Below are positions 1 through 7,577 of a stretch of 30,070 nt of DNA, piece by piece (within the stretch, counting starts at the first letter, position 1; each line of letters begins with the position of its first letter). The notes under the pieces are model-generated. The model did not search any database and was not told where the DNA came from. It saw only the letters and a list, made by a program, of their open reading frames with translations. The translations under genes were made by a program, and so were the position numbers. The stretch lies in NCBI GenBank assembly GCA_002348825.1, contig DEBN01000161.1, forward strand, positions 18,569 through 48,638. The letters run 5' to 3'. The stretch comes from Gammaproteobacteria bacterium UBA2955 (GTDB taxonomy: Bacteria; Pseudomonadota; Gammaproteobacteria; Pseudomonadales; Azotimanducaceae).

Positions 1-881
1 CCACCCTGACCATTTTCGTCGCCTGGGTACCAGTTTTGCACCGTGGAGTATTTGATTTCGGCGTCTTCAAGTGCCACAAGTTCGACTACGGCAGCGTGTA
101 ATTGATTTTCGTCTCGCATCGGCGCGGTGCACCCTTCCAGATAGCTAACGTGAGAGCCGGCGTCGGCAATAATGAGCGTGCGTTCGAATTGCCCGGTGTT
201 GCGTTCGTTGATCCGGAAGTAGGTCGATAATTCCATCGGGCAGCGCACGCCTTTCGGTATATAGACAAATGACCCGTCGCTGAATACCGCTGAATTTAAT
301 GCCGCGTAAAAATTGTCGCTTTGGGGAACAACGCTGCCGAGGTATTTTTGCACCAGTTCTGGGTGCGACTTTACGGCCTCAGAAATGGGGCAAAAGATGA
401 CGCCGGCATCAGCCAGTTTTTGTTTGAATGTAGTGGTAATCGAGACGCTATCGAACACCACGTCCACGGCCACTGTGCTCGAGGACTGATCAGAGTCAGG
501 TACGACGCCGGCGAGCGCGGCCTGCTCGTGCAGTGGAATACCGAGTTTTTCGTAGGTGCGCAGCAGCTCCGGATCAACCTCGTCCAATGAGCGTGGGCCG
601 TCGGTTTGACTCTTTGGCGCGGAATAATAGGAAATGCTCTGAAAATCTACTTTCGGATAATGCAGATGCGGCCAGTCGGGTTCAATCATGCGTTGCCAGC
701 GGCGGTAAGCCTCTAAGCGCCAATCGGTGAGCCACTGCGGTTCGTCTTTACGCTTTGAAATAAAGCGGATGACGTCCTCATTGAGGCCCGGCGGTAGTGT
801 GTCTGCCTCGACATCGGTCACAAAGCCAGCGCGGTATTCGCGACCGGCTTCGACCAAATCATCTACAGAGGGTTGGCTCAC
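1..881 (-). CDS. sufB: Fe-S cluster assembly scaffold SufB (C-terminus outside window)
   Basis: SufB is the core of the SufBCD scaffold, which builds Fe-S clusters in the cytosol under oxidative stress or iron limitation. About 293 N-terminal residues are visible and the frame stays open to base 1; full-length SufB is usually around 480 residues. Conserved SufB stretches are readable: [27 protein letters not shown], then [11 protein letters not shown] and [12 protein letters not shown] near the window edge. The start is taken as GTG at 881 because AGGAG lies just upstream on the minus strand and the N-terminus fits the family. No iscR or sufA precedes it; sufB appears to be first in its operon, divergent from a methyltransferase gene. 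Identification is from family knowledge and is strong. Confidence 0.95.
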   Translation of the reverse strand, partial: MSQPSVDDLVEAGREYRAGFVTDVEADTLPPGLNEDVIRFISKRKDEPQWLTDWRLEAYRRWQRMIEPDWPHLHYPKVDFQSISYYSAPKSQTDGPRSLDEVDPELLRTYEKLGIPLHEQAALAGVVPDSDQSSSTVAVDVVFDSVSITTTFKQKLADAGVIFCPISEAVKSHPELVQKYLGSVVPQSDNFYAALNSAVFSDGSFVYIPKGVRCPMELSTYFRINERNTGQFERTLIIADAGSHVSYLEGCTAPMRDENQLHAAVVELVALEDAEIKYSTVQNWYPGDENGQG

Positions 882-920
882 TGTTGCTCCTGAATGTTTT
901 GCGCTAACGGAGAGGCGGAA

Positions 921-926
921 ATTATA
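921..926 (-). promoter_or_regulatory. Candidate -10 box for sufB
   Basis: On the minus strand this reads TATAAT exactly, 40 bases upstream of the sufB GTG start. That spacing would give a 5' leader of about 30 bases. No good -35 hexamer lies 16-18 bases further upstream (the options are CGAAAA- or CCGAAA-like), which would suit an activator-dependent promoter. The call rests on sequence only. Confidence 0.4.
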
Positions 927-1087
927 CCGTGAACGGCGCGTTTTTTCGGCATATACAGTCAGTGGGGGGTGAATCTTTAGCTGCAAGGCCTCAGCAAGGC
1001 AATAACACCGAGTAAAAGTAAAATTGTTTTGTGTCAAAGCGTTGTTCAATGAGATATTGCACCCAAATGACCACCTTGGGCAGTCTC

Positions 1088-1113
1088 AATACCCCTCGGT
1101 TTGATCAATAAGA
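1088..1113 (+). promoter_or_regulatory. Possible IscR type-2 binding site
   Basis: The segment starts AATACCCCTCGGTTTGATCA. Its left half and core match the type-2 IscR consensus as I recall it (AWARCCCYTSnGTTTGM, followed by a G/T-rich right half). The right half matches poorly. It lies about 207 bases upstream of sufB and directly before the ribosome-binding site of the methyltransferase at 1123. It could control either gene. IscR control of suf operons is established in enterobacteria; its use here is inference. Confidence 0.3.
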
Positions 1114-1122
1114 GGAGCTTGC

Positions 1123-1755
1123 ATGCCCCGATTGCAACGGGTTCCAGAACCGCACGTACAGTATGCCTATGGCGTCTATTTGCTGGGTCACAAACACCCT
1201 CTGATAAAAGCGCTGAAAAATCGCCATCAACCGTCTATACACGGGCATCGGTCCTGGGATTCGGCTTTTCTAATGATGGATTACTTGGTGCATAACCCAA
1301 TTGTTGAAGCCGCTCCGGTCATGGAGTGGGGCTGTGGGTGGGGTGCCGTCGCCACTTTTTGTGCAAAACAGTTCGACGCCACGGTTACTGCCGTCGATAT
1401 GGACGCGCAGGTCTTTCCTTATCTGGGGGTTCTGGCGGAAATAAATGACGTACATATCGAAACTAAGTGTGGTGATTTCACAAAGCTCAAAGGCGCGGAA
1501 TTAGGCGTGAATCAGGTGATTGTCGGCAGTGATATTTGTTTCTGGGATTCCCTTGTGGCGCCCTTGGAGCGTTTAGTAGCAAGAGCGATGAAAGGTGGTA
1601 CGGAAAAAATCATCATTGCAGATCCTGGCCGCCCAACGTTCTACGAATTTTGCGATCGGGTGGCAAAACGGTACCCTTTGCAGCTTCAGGAGTGGTATTC
1701 GGTAGAGCCTGATAAATATACTGGAGAGGTGGTCGAGATCAGGAATAATAAATAA
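1123..1755 (+). CDS. Class I SAM-dependent methyltransferase
   Basis: This 210-residue protein has a Rossmann-type methyltransferase fold. SAM-binding motif I is visible as MEWGCGWGAVATF (about residues 67-79). The acidic loop after strand 2 is AVDMD (90-94), and a later motif reads VGSDICFWDSL (134-144). The motif arrangement and small size recall the METTL/protein-lysine or nicotinamide-type methyltransferases (MTF16-like), but the substrate cannot be read from the sequence. The start is well supported by AAGAGGAG shortly before the ATG. It is divergent from sufB and converges on the lipoprotein gene at 1771 with only about 15 bases between stops. A possible IscR site overlaps its leader, so iron or redox control is conceivable. 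Confidence 0.8.
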   Translation: MPRLQRVPEPHVQYAYGVYLLGHKHPLIKALKNRHQPSIHGHRSWDSAFLMMDYLVHNPIVEAAPVMEWGCGWGAVATFCAKQFDATVTAVDMDAQVFPYLGVLAEINDVHIETKCGDFTKLKGAELGVNQVIVGSDICFWDSLVAPLERLVARAMKGGTEKIIIADPGRPTFYEFCDRVAKRYPLQLQEWYSVEPDKYTGEVVEIRNNK

Positions 1756-1770
1756 AGATTATATTATTCA

Positions 1771-2460
1771 TTAATTTAGAATAAATCCTTCAAGTTGATT
1801 AGAGAGTGATGTGCAAGCATTTTGCTGTACCCGCGCAATAATGGGTATGGGTACTACAAGTGCCGGCATATAGCTGGTACCCGCGGCGTCCGAAGAGATG
1901 CGTCCTGCGGTTCGCTGTTCTTGGGTGTCCCAGATACTGGCCTCATAAGACGCGTCGTTTTCCCAAGTAAGAAAGCCGAAACAGCCGCCACCGCCTGGGC
2001 TTACACCGCAGGTCATTGAACCCGCCTGTGAAACCCTTTTGGTTTGACCCTGAATCCAGACCACATAACGTAAGCCTAACTGCTCAAGCTGTTTCGCAAG
2101 CAGTGGTTCCTCCAGCAGGGCCGGCAGTTCATTTGCACTCACCGGCGCCGTTCGAGGCTCAAACCAGGGGAATGTGGCGTCCACGAACTCCGCCTCTGTA
2201 AAAACGGTGATGACTTTGTTGTCGAGATTCTCAGCAACGCAGTTGATGAAATCGATTTCGGTTTCGTCGTTGCTGGGGCGGCTGCGGCGGCCCAACACTA
2301 CAACGGCATCCGAGGCGTTTATGCCTGTAGCACGCTCTCTCACCTCTTGAACGGTCGCAGTTACGCACCCACTCAGAAGCGCGGCGGCCAGCGCTACCAG
2401 TGAGGAGCGAAGGGCGATGTGATCGATACAGTTCATTAGTTTTTGCAGCGGTGTGTTCAT
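1771..2460 (-). CDS. Outer-membrane-type lipoprotein, unknown function (last gene of the vWA/MotA operon)
   Basis: This 229-residue protein has an N-terminal hydrophobic segment ending in a lipobox, LLSGC (Cys about residue 32). The residue after Cys is Val, so the Lol rules would send it to the outer membrane. The mature part contains LRYVVWIQGQT and a glycine-cysteine patch, MTCGVSPGGGGCFGF, followed by a predicted beta-rich stretch. I recall similar patches in uncharacterised proteobacterial lipoproteins but can assign no function. The start overlaps the stop of the upstream lipoprotein gene in an ATGA, so the two are probably translationally coupled. It is the 3'-most gene of the 12-gene operon and converges with the methyltransferase. 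No clear terminator hairpin is visible in the short AT-rich gap. Confidence 0.75.
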   Translation of the reverse strand: MNTPLQKLMNCIDHIALRSSLVALAAALLSGCVTATVQEVRERATGINASDAVVVLGRRSRPSNDETEIDFINCVAENLDNKVITVFTEAEFVDATFPWFEPRTAPVSANELPALLEEPLLAKQLEQLGLRYVVWIQGQTKRVSQAGSMTCGVSPGGGGCFGFLTWENDASYEASIWDTQEQRTAGRISSDAAGTSYMPALVVPIPIIARVQQNACTSLSNQLEGFILN

Positions 2461-3116
2461 GGCATTGCGTCGACGTTGTTTTCTAATGGCAGCGCCTCCC
2501 CGGCCGCGGACAACCAGATCTTGAGCGGCTGCGCGCTTGTAAAATTGAGGCTAAACATGGCGGCCATATCGCGACAGGCCGCTAGAGCTGCAGCGTACAA
2601 CCCCTGACTGTCATTGCTGTAGTTTGCCTGATTGGCTTTGCCATAGGCGGGTAGATCCCAGCTACCCAGCAGCACCGCTTTATCGTCGTATAAATCGAAT
2701 CTATAGCGCATCCATACCTCGTAGTAGTCGGTGCGGGTTTGGGAAGGCGTGGCGAATTGGAGTTCCGAAATGTTGGGTACTAGCAGCCCGTCGTAATTGG
2801 TTTCGGCGATTTCGCTGGTGAAGACATGCGTGGCAAAGGCGCCTTGGGCGAGACGGTTAAATAATCTTTTCTGCACGGCGCCGACATTGATGCTGTAGTC
2901 AGATCGCCGGACTTTTTCACTGTGTACATAACTCTGTAGCTCGGGTGTTAAAACGATGGCGACACGCATGGATGATGGAGTGACGAGCGGTACCGGGAAA
3001 TCGGTATCAAGTGCGATACGATTGCTGGCGCAACCACTGCCTATGAGTAACAGGCTGGCCATCACAAGCCACGGCGCGCTGGGGTATCGATGTACGGTCA
3101 GTTGGAATGTGCTCAT
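2457..3116 (-). CDS. Lipoprotein, unknown function
   Basis: This 219-residue protein carries a signal sequence ending in a lipobox, IGSGC (Cys about residue 29). Ala follows the Cys, which predicts outer-membrane sorting. The mature part begins with a variable linker, then MRVAIVLTPELQSYVH, a mixed alpha/beta region and a late helix, LYAAALAACRDMAAMF. The architecture of short lipoproteins that accompany envelope transporters is similar, but I recognise no family. Both ends overlap neighbours by four bases (ATGA with the vWA gene upstream and with the lipoprotein downstream). It is therefore part of the same transcript and probably the same complex. Confidence 0.75.
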   Translation of the reverse strand: MSTFQLTVHRYPSAPWLVMASLLLIGSGCASNRIALDTDFPVPLVTPSSMRVAIVLTPELQSYVHSEKVRRSDYSINVGAVQKRLFNRLAQGAFATHVFTSEIAETNYDGLLVPNISELQFATPSQTRTDYYEVWMRYRFDLYDDKAVLLGSWDLPAYGKANQANYSNDSQGLYAAALAACRDMAAMFSLNFTSAQPLKIWLSAAGEALPLENNVDAMP

Positions 3117-4099
3117 TGGTACTCCGTTAACCCCACAAATGTGCCGTCGTTGCGATAGGCCAGTTCGCGCATCAAGGCGGCAAAACGATAAATGCGGGCG
3201 TTAGGTTGATCAAGGTAGACAGGGAAACCGATGGCGTGAATACGTACCCGTCGCCGACCCGTTGCGTCGGCGCGATTTACTTGGTCGACCGCTTCGACAA
3301 CTTGCTCGATCGAGTCACCGGTATAGTCGTCGCCGAAGACATAAATGCTGATACGTTTGTCGGGGTCGTAGTAGCTCGCTATAGCCTCTCGGATACCCTC
3401 CACTGGGCTTGAGTTGGAAAATGGCGCCCAGTTTTGCAAGGTCGCGATAATGCTGTTGCGCAGGGCTGGCGTGTCATCGATCCAGCGTCTGCGATAAATT
3501 GGAAACATGTAGTCGCCCATATCGTTCATGACTTGAATGCCCTTGATCTGCGGGTAGATCGCCAGGGTCTCGCTGACTTTTTGCACCGCCTGTCCCCAAG
3601 CTGCACTTTGCATACTCCCTGAAGTATCGATAACAAATATGATGTACTCGGAATCCACACTGATACCGCCCACCAGTTCAGAGCTGCGCCGAAAATCCAG
3701 CCCGAGTAATTGCTCCATTTCGTCGGTAAGGCTTTGGCGCGCCGACGCCAGCTGCTGATTTTCCGAGGATATGTTTTGGCTTGCCTCGGTCATGCTGGTA
3801 TAGCGGCCCAAAACCTCGCTTAGCTGCTGCTGCACGTCTGCTTCTTGGGTGAGCGAACGTTGTAAATCTTTGCTGTCGTCGGATATTTGCTGACGTAAAT
3901 TTTCGACTTGGCCTTTGATCTCGAATACTGCTTGCTCTCGCGCCGCGATCTGCTCGGATAAATCTAGGTTGCTGTCCTCCAAAACCGCGGGCTCCAGTGT
4001 CTTGGTTACCATCAGCAACAAAATGATGGCGCCGAAGCCGCAACAAATGACGTCGAGGAAAGAAACGCTAAATTCTTCGATACCGCGTCGTTTAATCAT
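3113..4099 (-). CDS. Inner-membrane vWA protein with ExbD/TolR-like transmembrane helix (second of pair)
   Basis: This 328-residue protein starts at the ATG at 4099. That ATG overlaps the stop of the upstream vWA gene (ATGA), and it is preferred over a longer frame opening at 4159. The basic N-terminus (MIKRRG) is followed by one helix containing FSVSFLDVICCGFGA, with Asp16, then a periplasm-facing coiled-coil region (about 45-130). A vWA domain follows from about 150. MIDAS residues are visible: DTSGS (158-162), a Ser-Pro at about 231-232 and an Asp in FGDD (about 257). The helix resembles the single proton-coupling helix of ExbD/TolR/MotB, with Asp in the usual position. The predicted role is a moving or stator partner of the MotA/TolQ-type channel encoded two genes upstream of the vWA pair. 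The vWA assignment is strong; proton coupling is inference. Confidence 0.85.
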   Translation of the reverse strand: MIKRRGIEEFSVSFLDVICCGFGAIILLLMVTKTLEPAVLEDSNLDLSEQIAAREQAVFEIKGQVENLRQQISDDSKDLQRSLTQEADVQQQLSEVLGRYTSMTEASQNISSENQQLASARQSLTDEMEQLLGLDFRRSSELVGGISVDSEYIIFVIDTSGSMQSAAWGQAVQKVSETLAIYPQIKGIQVMNDMGDYMFPIYRRRWIDDTPALRNSIIATLQNWAPFSNSSPVEGIREAIASYYDPDKRISIYVFGDDYTGDSIEQVVEAVDQVNRADATGRRRVRIHAIGFPVYLDQPNARIYRFAALMRELAYRNDGTFVGLTEYQ

Positions 4100-5202
4100 G
4101 GCCAATCCCATGATGGTGATATGAATGCGCCGCCGGAGAGTCGAGCCAGTTGCCACCAAGCCGCGCTTGCCATTGGATCGCCTTCCATAGGAAACAGAAT
4201 TACGTTAACCGGTATTTGCCGTGGTAGGCGCGTTGCGGCCTCGCGGAATAACTTCAGGCGGGTCTTGCCGTCGACTGTGGCACTGCGCGGCGCTGTCGCA
4301 CCTCTGGTCGGCAGTCCATCAGTGATGAGGTAGATATTATCGGGAATCGGTGACAGCTCGCGTACCGCTAACATTAATGATTCAAGATTGGTGCCGCCCC
4401 CGGGGCTGATCAGACGCAGTCGCTCTATGCCGCTGTTCAGCGCGGCGCCATCTGCCATAGGTTGCCAGTCTAGATCTGACGTTGACCGTTGCGGCTCCTC
4501 AGCGAGAAAACTTTGAACCTGTTCATTGAAACCGTACAGTTGAAATTCGGCGTCCAAGGGCAGTTGTGCCGCGAGCCAATCTACGGTGCGCAGGGTGCGT
4601 TGCCATTTAGGCGCTAGACGTTTTTTCTCATCCGACATGTTGCGCCGACGTAAGACGTTGACAATCGTTTCATCGAGCATGCTGGCTGACGTGTCTACGA
4701 TGATGACGATGTTGCGCCCACCGACCTTGAGGCCTGTGAGATATTGACGGTCACCTTCGCCTTTTACGGCACGGATTTGGTTCCCGTCTGTGGCGGCCTT
4801 GAGTGCTTTTAAACGTTCCACCTCTTCTTCGCGACTCTCTAAATCCGACTGTAAAGCCGCAATATCCTCTTGCTGCGCGAGTGTGCTGCGCTCCAATTCG
4901 CTCATACTTTCAAGGCGCTGCTGTAATTCACGTATAAGTTTGCTGAGTTTTAGCTCCGACTCCTCGAGCTTTGCTCTAAGAGTTTGCTGGTTCTCAGACA
5001 GCTCAAACAAATCTTCTTCGCCTTTTAGTACTTGATAGTCCAGCAAGCGCATTTCGGCGAGAAGATCTTTATTGCGAACCTCCTGAGTTTTTTGCGACTC
5101 ATGATTGATGATTAAGAAAATCAATACCACGGCGCCAAAGCCACAGGACATAACGTCAAGAAAAGCTAGGGAAAAGCCTACGTTGCGGCGGCGTTTGCGC
5201 AT
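4096..5202 (-). CDS. Inner-membrane vWA protein with ExbD/TolR-like transmembrane helix (first of pair)
   Basis: This 368-residue protein starts at the ATG at 5202, one base after the stop of the Hsp70-like gene. The basic N-terminus MRKRRRN matches that of its partner; the longer frame from 5340 only runs into the neighbour. Residues 10-24 read FSLAFLDVMSCGFGA, with Asp16 at exactly the same position as in the second vWA protein. A long heptad-rich coiled coil follows (about 40-135), then a vWA domain with a full MIDAS: DTSAS (170-174), Thr in GGGTN (271) and Asp in ITDG (295). The positive-inside rule puts the coiled coil and vWA head in the periplasm. The two proteins probably form a heterodimer, analogous to the ExbD/TolR or MotB dimer inside an ExbB/TolQ/MotA pentamer. 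That arrangement is inference. Confidence 0.87.
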   Translation of the reverse strand: MRKRRRNVGFSLAFLDVMSCGFGAVVLIFLIINHESQKTQEVRNKDLLAEMRLLDYQVLKGEEDLFELSENQQTLRAKLEESELKLSKLIRELQQRLESMSELERSTLAQQEDIAALQSDLESREEEVERLKALKAATDGNQIRAVKGEGDRQYLTGLKVGGRNIVIIVDTSASMLDETIVNVLRRRNMSDEKKRLAPKWQRTLRTVDWLAAQLPLDAEFQLYGFNEQVQSFLAEEPQRSTSDLDWQPMADGAALNSGIERLRLISPGGGTNLESLMLAVRELSPIPDNIYLITDGLPTRGATAPRSATVDGKTRLKLFREAATRLPRQIPVNVILFPMEGDPMASAAWWQLARLSGGAFISPSWDWP

Positions 5203-5203
5203 T

Positions 5204-6430
5204 TCAATCGCTGATCCGGATCGCGACCCAAAGTCCGTCTGGCAACTGGACATCGTCGCCACAGCGCAGGCGTGCGCTTGTCGGTGCGGTGCCGTTGATG
5301 AGGACTTCGGCGCCAGGGCGCAACAATCCGTCTGCGTCAAAATAGGTGCTTAAAGCGTCAGCTGTGAGCGCTGTGGCTTGATGATCCGCTAATAGATGAG
5401 TTGCCGGACTGCCAGTGGTTTCGGTCTCTGATCGAGGGTTCGGCGTTGCCTGTACAGCCGAGTTTGCAGATGCAGAGTGTGCGCTTTGGAGTATTCGGTT
5501 CGCCCCTGTACCGGTATACGGTTCATGCGCCGCCAGCAGAGCTTTGGGGTTGGCATTACCGTTAACAACATCTCCGGAGATCTCGGAGAGCAGGCCATTT
5601 AGTCCAGGCACTGAGTTTGTTCTCGGAGTTAATCCGAGGGTTGTAATGTTCGTAAACTCTGCGATTGAAAGGCGCTGACGCAGTGCCGAAATCAACGCGG
5701 CGTGGGGAATATCTGCTTTACGCGGGTGCCCATCCACGTCGAGGGAGACTTGGGGGTCGCTCGGCAGACCTTGGGTGATCCAACCGAGTGCCTGATCGAA
5801 AACTTGCTGTTCGGTGGCTGCACTATGCAGGGGGTCAAAACGACTGGTCTGTAGAAATGCACTTGCGATCACATGCAGCCAAGCGTCGACGATGCCTAAA
5901 ATTCCATCGCCCTCAAACACGTTGTAACTGCCGACATGAATTTGACCCTGTTCCACGCGCAGCTCGCTAAGGTTGCTCTGATTCAGTCCGATATCGAATA
6001 TGTGTTGGGTGTCGGTCCGAGTCTGTATTGCGTAGCCGAGAGCGCTGTCCACAAATCCTTGGATATTGAGTCCAGCTTCGTCGGCAATGCCCAGCAGTAA
6101 CCCCAGTTGTTCATCTGAGTAATATGCTGGGGCGGCAATCACGAGGTCGTTTAGCGTGTGTTCGCTTTGTATCGATCTGAGGTGGTAGTAGATTAGGTCT
6201 GCATAATTCTGTGCCGGCCCGATTTTTCTTGGCAGCGTTTCGGTGCTCAGGCGCGATAGGTACTGAACATTAAACGTCTGCGGCTGGATGCGGCTCTGGG
6301 CTAATGCCTGATCACCGAAAACCAGTTGATCTGCTTGCGCGAAAGCCGCTGCGGCCTGCTGGTAGATGCATTGTCCCCGCGGGGTGTAGCAGCTGAGGTG
6401 CCAGTCGTTAAGTTCCAGAAGGTGGCTCAT
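5204..6430 (-). CDS. Hsp70/actin-fold protein with degenerate nucleotide site
   Basis: This 408-residue protein starts at the ATG at 6430, which overlaps the stop of the MotA/TolQ gene (ATGA). A longer frame upstream is a shadow of that gene. Residues 97-135 follow the Hsp70 pattern: VIAAPAYYSDEQ, then IADEAGLNIQGFVDSALGYAI in place of the canonical AG-x-x-V-x-R-I-I-N-E-P-T-A-A. The phosphate-2 motif, normally D-L-G-G-G-T, is DIGLNQSN (146-153). The N-terminal phosphate-1 motif is not recognisable: the chain opens LLELNDWHLSCY. No membrane segment or signal peptide is seen, so it should be cytoplasmic, perhaps docking on the cytoplasmic face of the channel. The C-terminus (about 360-408) is a separate small beta-rich piece. 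It may be a pseudo-ATPase adaptor; the function is unknown. Confidence 0.72.
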   Translation of the reverse strand: MSHLLELNDWHLSCYTPRGQCIYQQAAAAFAQADQLVFGDQALAQSRIQPQTFNVQYLSRLSTETLPRKIGPAQNYADLIYYHLRSIQSEHTLNDLVIAAPAYYSDEQLGLLLGIADEAGLNIQGFVDSALGYAIQTRTDTQHIFDIGLNQSNLSELRVEQGQIHVGSYNVFEGDGILGIVDAWLHVIASAFLQTSRFDPLHSAATEQQVFDQALGWITQGLPSDPQVSLDVDGHPRKADIPHAALISALRQRLSIAEFTNITTLGLTPRTNSVPGLNGLLSEISGDVVNGNANPKALLAAHEPYTGTGANRILQSAHSASANSAVQATPNPRSETETTGSPATHLLADHQATALTADALSTYFDADGLLRPGAEVLINGTAPTSARLRCGDDVQLPDGLWVAIRISD

Positions 6431-7233
6431 GATGCGTTGCGCGTGCGCAAGTGGCGGAGCAGTTGCTGGTCGCAATAGTGCTGGGTGTCTAACACCAAGC
6501 GCTCTTGGATGAGTTGCAGCTGATGCAGTAAAAACATCAGTAAAATACTGATCACCAGGGCGATGAATGTTGAGTTGAAAGCGACACCCAGGCTTGCAGT
6601 AACGCCGGCGATGTCGCCCTCTACGGCTTTGTAGGCCTGACCCAGCGCGTCGCCAATCCCTCGCACCGTGCCAATGAACCCGATGGATGGAATGGCCCAC
6701 GCGATATATCGGATCATTGAAAGCTCGCTGTCCAAGCGCTCGTACTCTGACTCGCATACTGTCTTCACTGCCTCTGCTCCATCATGCACGTTTTCGGTCG
6801 ACGCAAATCGATTTAGCGCGGCCATGAGTGCTCTAGGTAGCAGGGCTTGCTGGTCTTGTGGGTCCAACGCTTGTAGCGGTCGTGTATACGCTCTAGCGTC
6901 TTCGGGCAGGATATTTACGCCAGCCCCAACATCCATCAGCGACTGCTGATGCAGCGTTCGCTCCTTTAGGGTCGAGCGGGCCTTGTAGCCCATCATCGCG
7001 AAGGCCCAAAAAAATAATATGAAGCAGGACTCCTGCTCATAATCGCGCAGCACGACATACAGCGACCGTTCGTTATCTACCATCGCTCCTGCAGCAGCCT
7101 GCTCTGCGCGCAGCTCTAACACAGCGTCAGCGTTAGGGCGTATCACGGTGATATACACTAAGTGCACGAGAATGATAGAAATGAGCAATGCGCTCAGTTG
7201 ATAGACCAATTCAAAGGGAAGTTGTTTTTTCAT
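6427..7233 (-). CDS. MotA/TolQ/ExbB-family proton channel subunit
   Basis: This 268-residue inner-membrane protein belongs to the MotA/TolQ/ExbB superfamily, whose pentamers use the proton motive force to drive a central dimer. Four hydrophobic segments are visible at about 12-31, 68-83, 174-192 and 213-237. The signature stretch is IPSIGFIGTVRGIGDAL (181-197), followed by a TM with SLGVAFNSTFIALVIS, whose Ser/Thr pair sits where the family's pore-lining threonine lies. It has one TM more at its N-terminus than ExbD-type partners and a cytoplasmic domain between TM2 and TM3. Its stop overlaps the Hsp70-like start. No ordinary ExbD, TolR or MotB is nearby; the two vWA proteins downstream probably fill that role. 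The family call is strong and the partner is inferred. Confidence 0.88.
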   Translation of the reverse strand: MKKQLPFELVYQLSALLISIILVHLVYITVIRPNADAVLELRAEQAAAGAMVDNERSLYVVLRDYEQESCFILFFWAFAMMGYKARSTLKERTLHQQSLMDVGAGVNILPEDARAYTRPLQALDPQDQQALLPRALMAALNRFASTENVHDGAEAVKTVCESEYERLDSELSMIRYIAWAIPSIGFIGTVRGIGDALGQAYKAVEGDIAGVTASLGVAFNSTFIALVISILLMFLLHQLQLIQERLVLDTQHYCDQQLLRHLRTRNAS

Positions 7234-7283
7234 AGGCTGACTTAACGTGTGATCCTCAAGCGCAGTGTTGTTCGAGCGTGCTG

Positions 7284-7571
7284 CTAGATGTCCACTGGCA
7301 GCGGTGCTGCAAAGTCCTCGGATATTTGCTCTGTGGGTTTGAATATATCGGCTTCGCGTTTGCGCCGTTCTTTACTGCGTAACGTTGCAGGCTTTCCCGC
7401 TTTCGGTTTCGCGCTGGCTGCAGGCGATTTGCTTGATTGTTGCTTTTTGGCGGGTTCGTTCGGCGTGGGTTCGTCTCTTGGCTCCGCAGCCTGTGTTGTA
7501 CCCAGAGCTGCAGTAGTGAAAAGGCCAATGCAAAGAAGCGAGGCTGAAAATGTTGATTGGCGTGACTGCAT
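7284..7571 (-). CDS. Small secreted Lys/Pro-rich protein
   Basis: This 95-residue protein has a signal peptide of about 29 residues, with a hydrophobic core FSASLLCIGLF and a likely cleavage after TTQA. The mature part is short, lacks cysteine, and is rich in Lys, Pro, Ala and Ser (PNEPAKKQQSSK, AKPKAGKPATL). It ends in an acidic tail, DFAAPLPVDI. It is probably disordered and periplasmic, possibly a linker or peptidoglycan-contacting piece of the complex. A GGAG sequence inside the end of the PEGA/FGE gene sits about 9 bases before the ATG, and only 6 bases separate the two genes. A 50-base gap follows before the channel gene. I recognise no family. Confidence 0.65.
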   Translation of the reverse strand: MQSRQSTFSASLLCIGLFTTAALGTTQAAEPRDEPTPNEPAKKQQSSKSPAASAKPKAGKPATLRSKERRKREADIFKPTEQISEDFAAPLPVDI

Positions 7572-7577
7572 AGGGTG

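Noticed and set aside
3113..5202. Bat/aerotolerance-type operon (MoxR ATPase with vWA and TPR proteins)
   Set aside because: No MoxR AAA+ gene or DUF58 gene is present. The vWA proteins have an N-terminal ExbD-like helix and coiled coil rather than the Bat layout.
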